Source: Nymphaea colorata (lineage: Eukaryota > Streptophyta > Magnoliopsida > Nymphaeales > Nymphaeaceae). From it: 64,000 nucleotides of DNA. Location of the stretch: NCBI RefSeq assembly GCF_008831285.2, contig NC_045146.1:13345289-13409288 (forward strand). Reading direction: 5' to 3'. Position 1 is the stretch's first letter, and every line of letters starts with the position of its first letter. Below the pieces are notes generated by a model that saw nothing but the letters and a program-made list of their open reading frames with translations, was not told the DNA's origin and did no database searches. Positions 56,801 to 64,000 of the stretch are shown piece by piece. The translations under genes were made by a program, and so were the position numbers.

Positions 56801-57640
56801 CACATGATGTGCGGCCACGTGGAGGTGAATGAGGACTCCGAGGAAAAAGAACCAAGTCAGGATGATACAGATCAATCAAATTTTTTTGTTCCGAAGATTT
56901 TGCCATTTCCAAACGAACCGGAACTACGCATTTGGGAAAAACTATATTTTGGTTCTGTTAAAAGTTTGAAACTATAATTAGATGTCTCTCATTCAAAATT
57001 TCTATCCAGGCAAGACATGGCGTTAAAGAGCAAAAAGTCGAGGCCAAAAAGAGTTGAAGATATTCCATCAAGAAAAAAATGAAAATAAAACATTCTAACG
57101 AACACAGCCACAAGTGGCTTCATCAAGATCAGTGCTTCAAAATGCTGATAGAGAAAGAAATGTTCAAAAAAGGGTTCGCCACAAACGACCACTTAATCTT
57201 TGATGCATATCCACCAGTGGAACAACATGTGATGCATATCCACGTCTCTGCAAACAAAATAGCATCAATAATTTAGTCTAAATTATTATTTTTAACATAA
57301 AAATAATTTAAATGGCCATAGCTTTTGATATTGACTGCACTCGTGTGAATCCTTTTTACTTGAAAACCGTTGTTTGAGAATCTATTTGATAGGCTTCACT
57401 GATTTGTAAAATCTCAAAGATTTGGCAGTCATCCATGAATATGACAAAAGGTTGGGCCATGCTGTGTAAATTTTTCTGCAACGAAAATTGAGGGGAAATT
57501 TTGACCAAAAAAAAAAACGAAAGCAATAAAACAGGAAATTAAGGCAACGTCCCTTTCTCGCTCGCTGTGTCTTCTCCGGAGTAAAGGTGAAAGTCGAGCG
57601 CCACAGGAAGAACGTTAACTGAAGCGGAAGAAGGGAAGGC
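53830..57640. other. Gene-poor interval upstream of hexokinase
   Basis: No gene recognised. At 55750-55900 AT-rich phrases (GGAATGTAAATGAGTCAGAT, TTGGATCTGATAG) resemble the MITE at 33.5 kb. At 56150-56210 TTCTAGTTCCGCCCCTAC resembles a common plant repeat end. The last 150 bases form the GC-richer leader of the hexokinase gene. Confidence 0.4.
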
Positions 57641-57652
57641 GAGGAGAAGAAG

Positions 57653-62934
<5,282 letters not shown>

Positions 62935-62939
62935 TTACT

Positions 62940-64000
62940 TGTCTAAGGCAGGTTTTTCTTTTTTCTGTTTTTTCCCATTCAAAATTTTTTGACCATGCAA
63001 AACCCTGAGGAACTACTGGCCGAGATAAAGAGAGAAATGTTGTGCTCTCTACTGTCGTAATAATCTTGTACTATATAACATAATTCAAGATTGGAGATCT
63101 CATGTATTTGGGAGGTGATGGCAGACTACGACTCTGGAGCATCAGGGTTTCTTTGTCAGCTGTCACGTAAATTGTAATTGCTCTTGCACTTTGTAAACTT
63201 TTGGCATGTTCTGATGTGCCATCACTAATAAGGATTCCTAGTATTTTTTGGCATGGAGATCTCTGTCCCGAATCATTTTGCATGAAGGTGACTTCTCGCT
63301 CTTTTTCTTTTTAGTCAGTCGGTCTGTGCCTTTCTGCCCCTAAGGAGGCTCTAGGAAACAGTACAATCATACAAGTTTAGTTTAGCTGGTTTTCTTCCCG
63401 CCAAGTGATACCTCCATCATATGGATGGTGTCCATGTTCCCTGATGGTTGTGTAACTTAATCTTGTGAAAAGGTTTACTAAAATGTTATTTTGGGGATGG
63501 AGTTGCAACATAATGGAATGTATTGGCGACGCTAATGCTTCCAAAGAATGCAGTGTTTTGGGAACTAGAATGCAGCACATGCTGCATTATAACATTGGGT
63601 TTTAACAAGAATATTGGTAATTTCGGAATAGGCTTTTAGAAGCTACAATTTACAGATCTCCCAAGATGGAAAGGTAAAATCCATAAAATTTTGAGCTAAT
63701 GAATTCTAGGTTTGGAGTAGATCGTGGAACTCTTTAATCTACCAAGTACTTGCGGGAGATAACCCCCATGATTTAAAACTAATTCAAGTATTGGGCCTTG
63801 ACATCATAATAATGCACATATATGCATAAAAATGTAAATAAAATACATTTCACTTAAATTAGTTGTATGCATGAACAACATGATCTGGGTGGGCGAGAGG
63901 CTTATGACCCACAGCCTGCAAAGAGCCCGAAGCATCCCAGCCCCCCACCCCCCTAAAAGGCCTCACACATCATATTATCTTCACCAAACCTGTCAAAGTA
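62940..64000. other. Hexokinase 3' region and flanking DNA
   Basis: Holds the hexokinase 3' untranslated region. No further gene is recognisable up to the window end. Short frames here have no domain content. Confidence 0.45.

Overview
This window is nuclear DNA from a flowering plant. The evidence is spliced genes with GT-AG introns, a DYW-class PPR protein, a plastid-type hexokinase, plant-type HMGB and Swd2-like WD40 genes, and AT-rich intergenic DNA full of transposon debris and microsatellites. The species cannot be fixed from the sequence. The GC-rich first exons of several genes would fit a non-eudicot angiosperm, but that is only a hint.

Layout. The first 17 kb hold no intact gene. 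They contain CACTA-type transposon ends, four copies of a roughly 0.7 kb dispersed element (possibly a miniature LTR-type relic), two copies of a palindromic foldback element, a LINE tail, and broken copies of an RMA-type RING-finger gene, two of them in a tail-to-tail inverted repeat. A large inverted duplication (12.94-14.66 kb against 15.31-18.11 kb) ends in an intact intronless leucine-rich-repeat gene (17.59-19.38 kb). Its mirror copy is a truncated pseudogene that has lost its start codon.

Gene-bearing part. After the LRR gene come an eight-exon HMG-box gene (minus, 20.0-21.5 kb), a calcineurin-like phosphoesterase gene (minus, about 23.0-27.6 kb), an intronless DYW-type PPR gene (minus, 29.3-31.2 kb), a two-exon C2H2/PARP-like gene (plus, 35.3-37.8 kb), and a small plastid membrane protein gene (plus, 40.7-41.2 kb). 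That last gene converges on an eleven-exon Swd2/S2Lb-like WD40 gene (minus, 41.9-46.1 kb). Two small paralogous genes sharing a NEAIADC motif follow (minus at 46.9 kb, plus at 53.5 kb), and a nine-exon hexokinase gene (plus, 57.65-62.93 kb) closes the set. Exon models were built by hand from splice sites, reading phase and family similarity. For the HMG, WD40, C2H2/PARP-like and hexokinase genes the phases close from start to stop.

The genes do not form one pathway, as expected for a plant chromosome. They cover chromatin (HMGB, COMPASS-type WD40), organelle RNA editing (PPR-DYW), plastid metabolism (hexokinase, plastid membrane protein) and extracellular LRR recognition. No wholly new system was found. 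The most unusual points are the mirrored LRR and RING repeats, the two-copy foldback element, a 7-base first coding exon, a GC-AG intron, and a putative zinc-binding module ahead of the HMG box.
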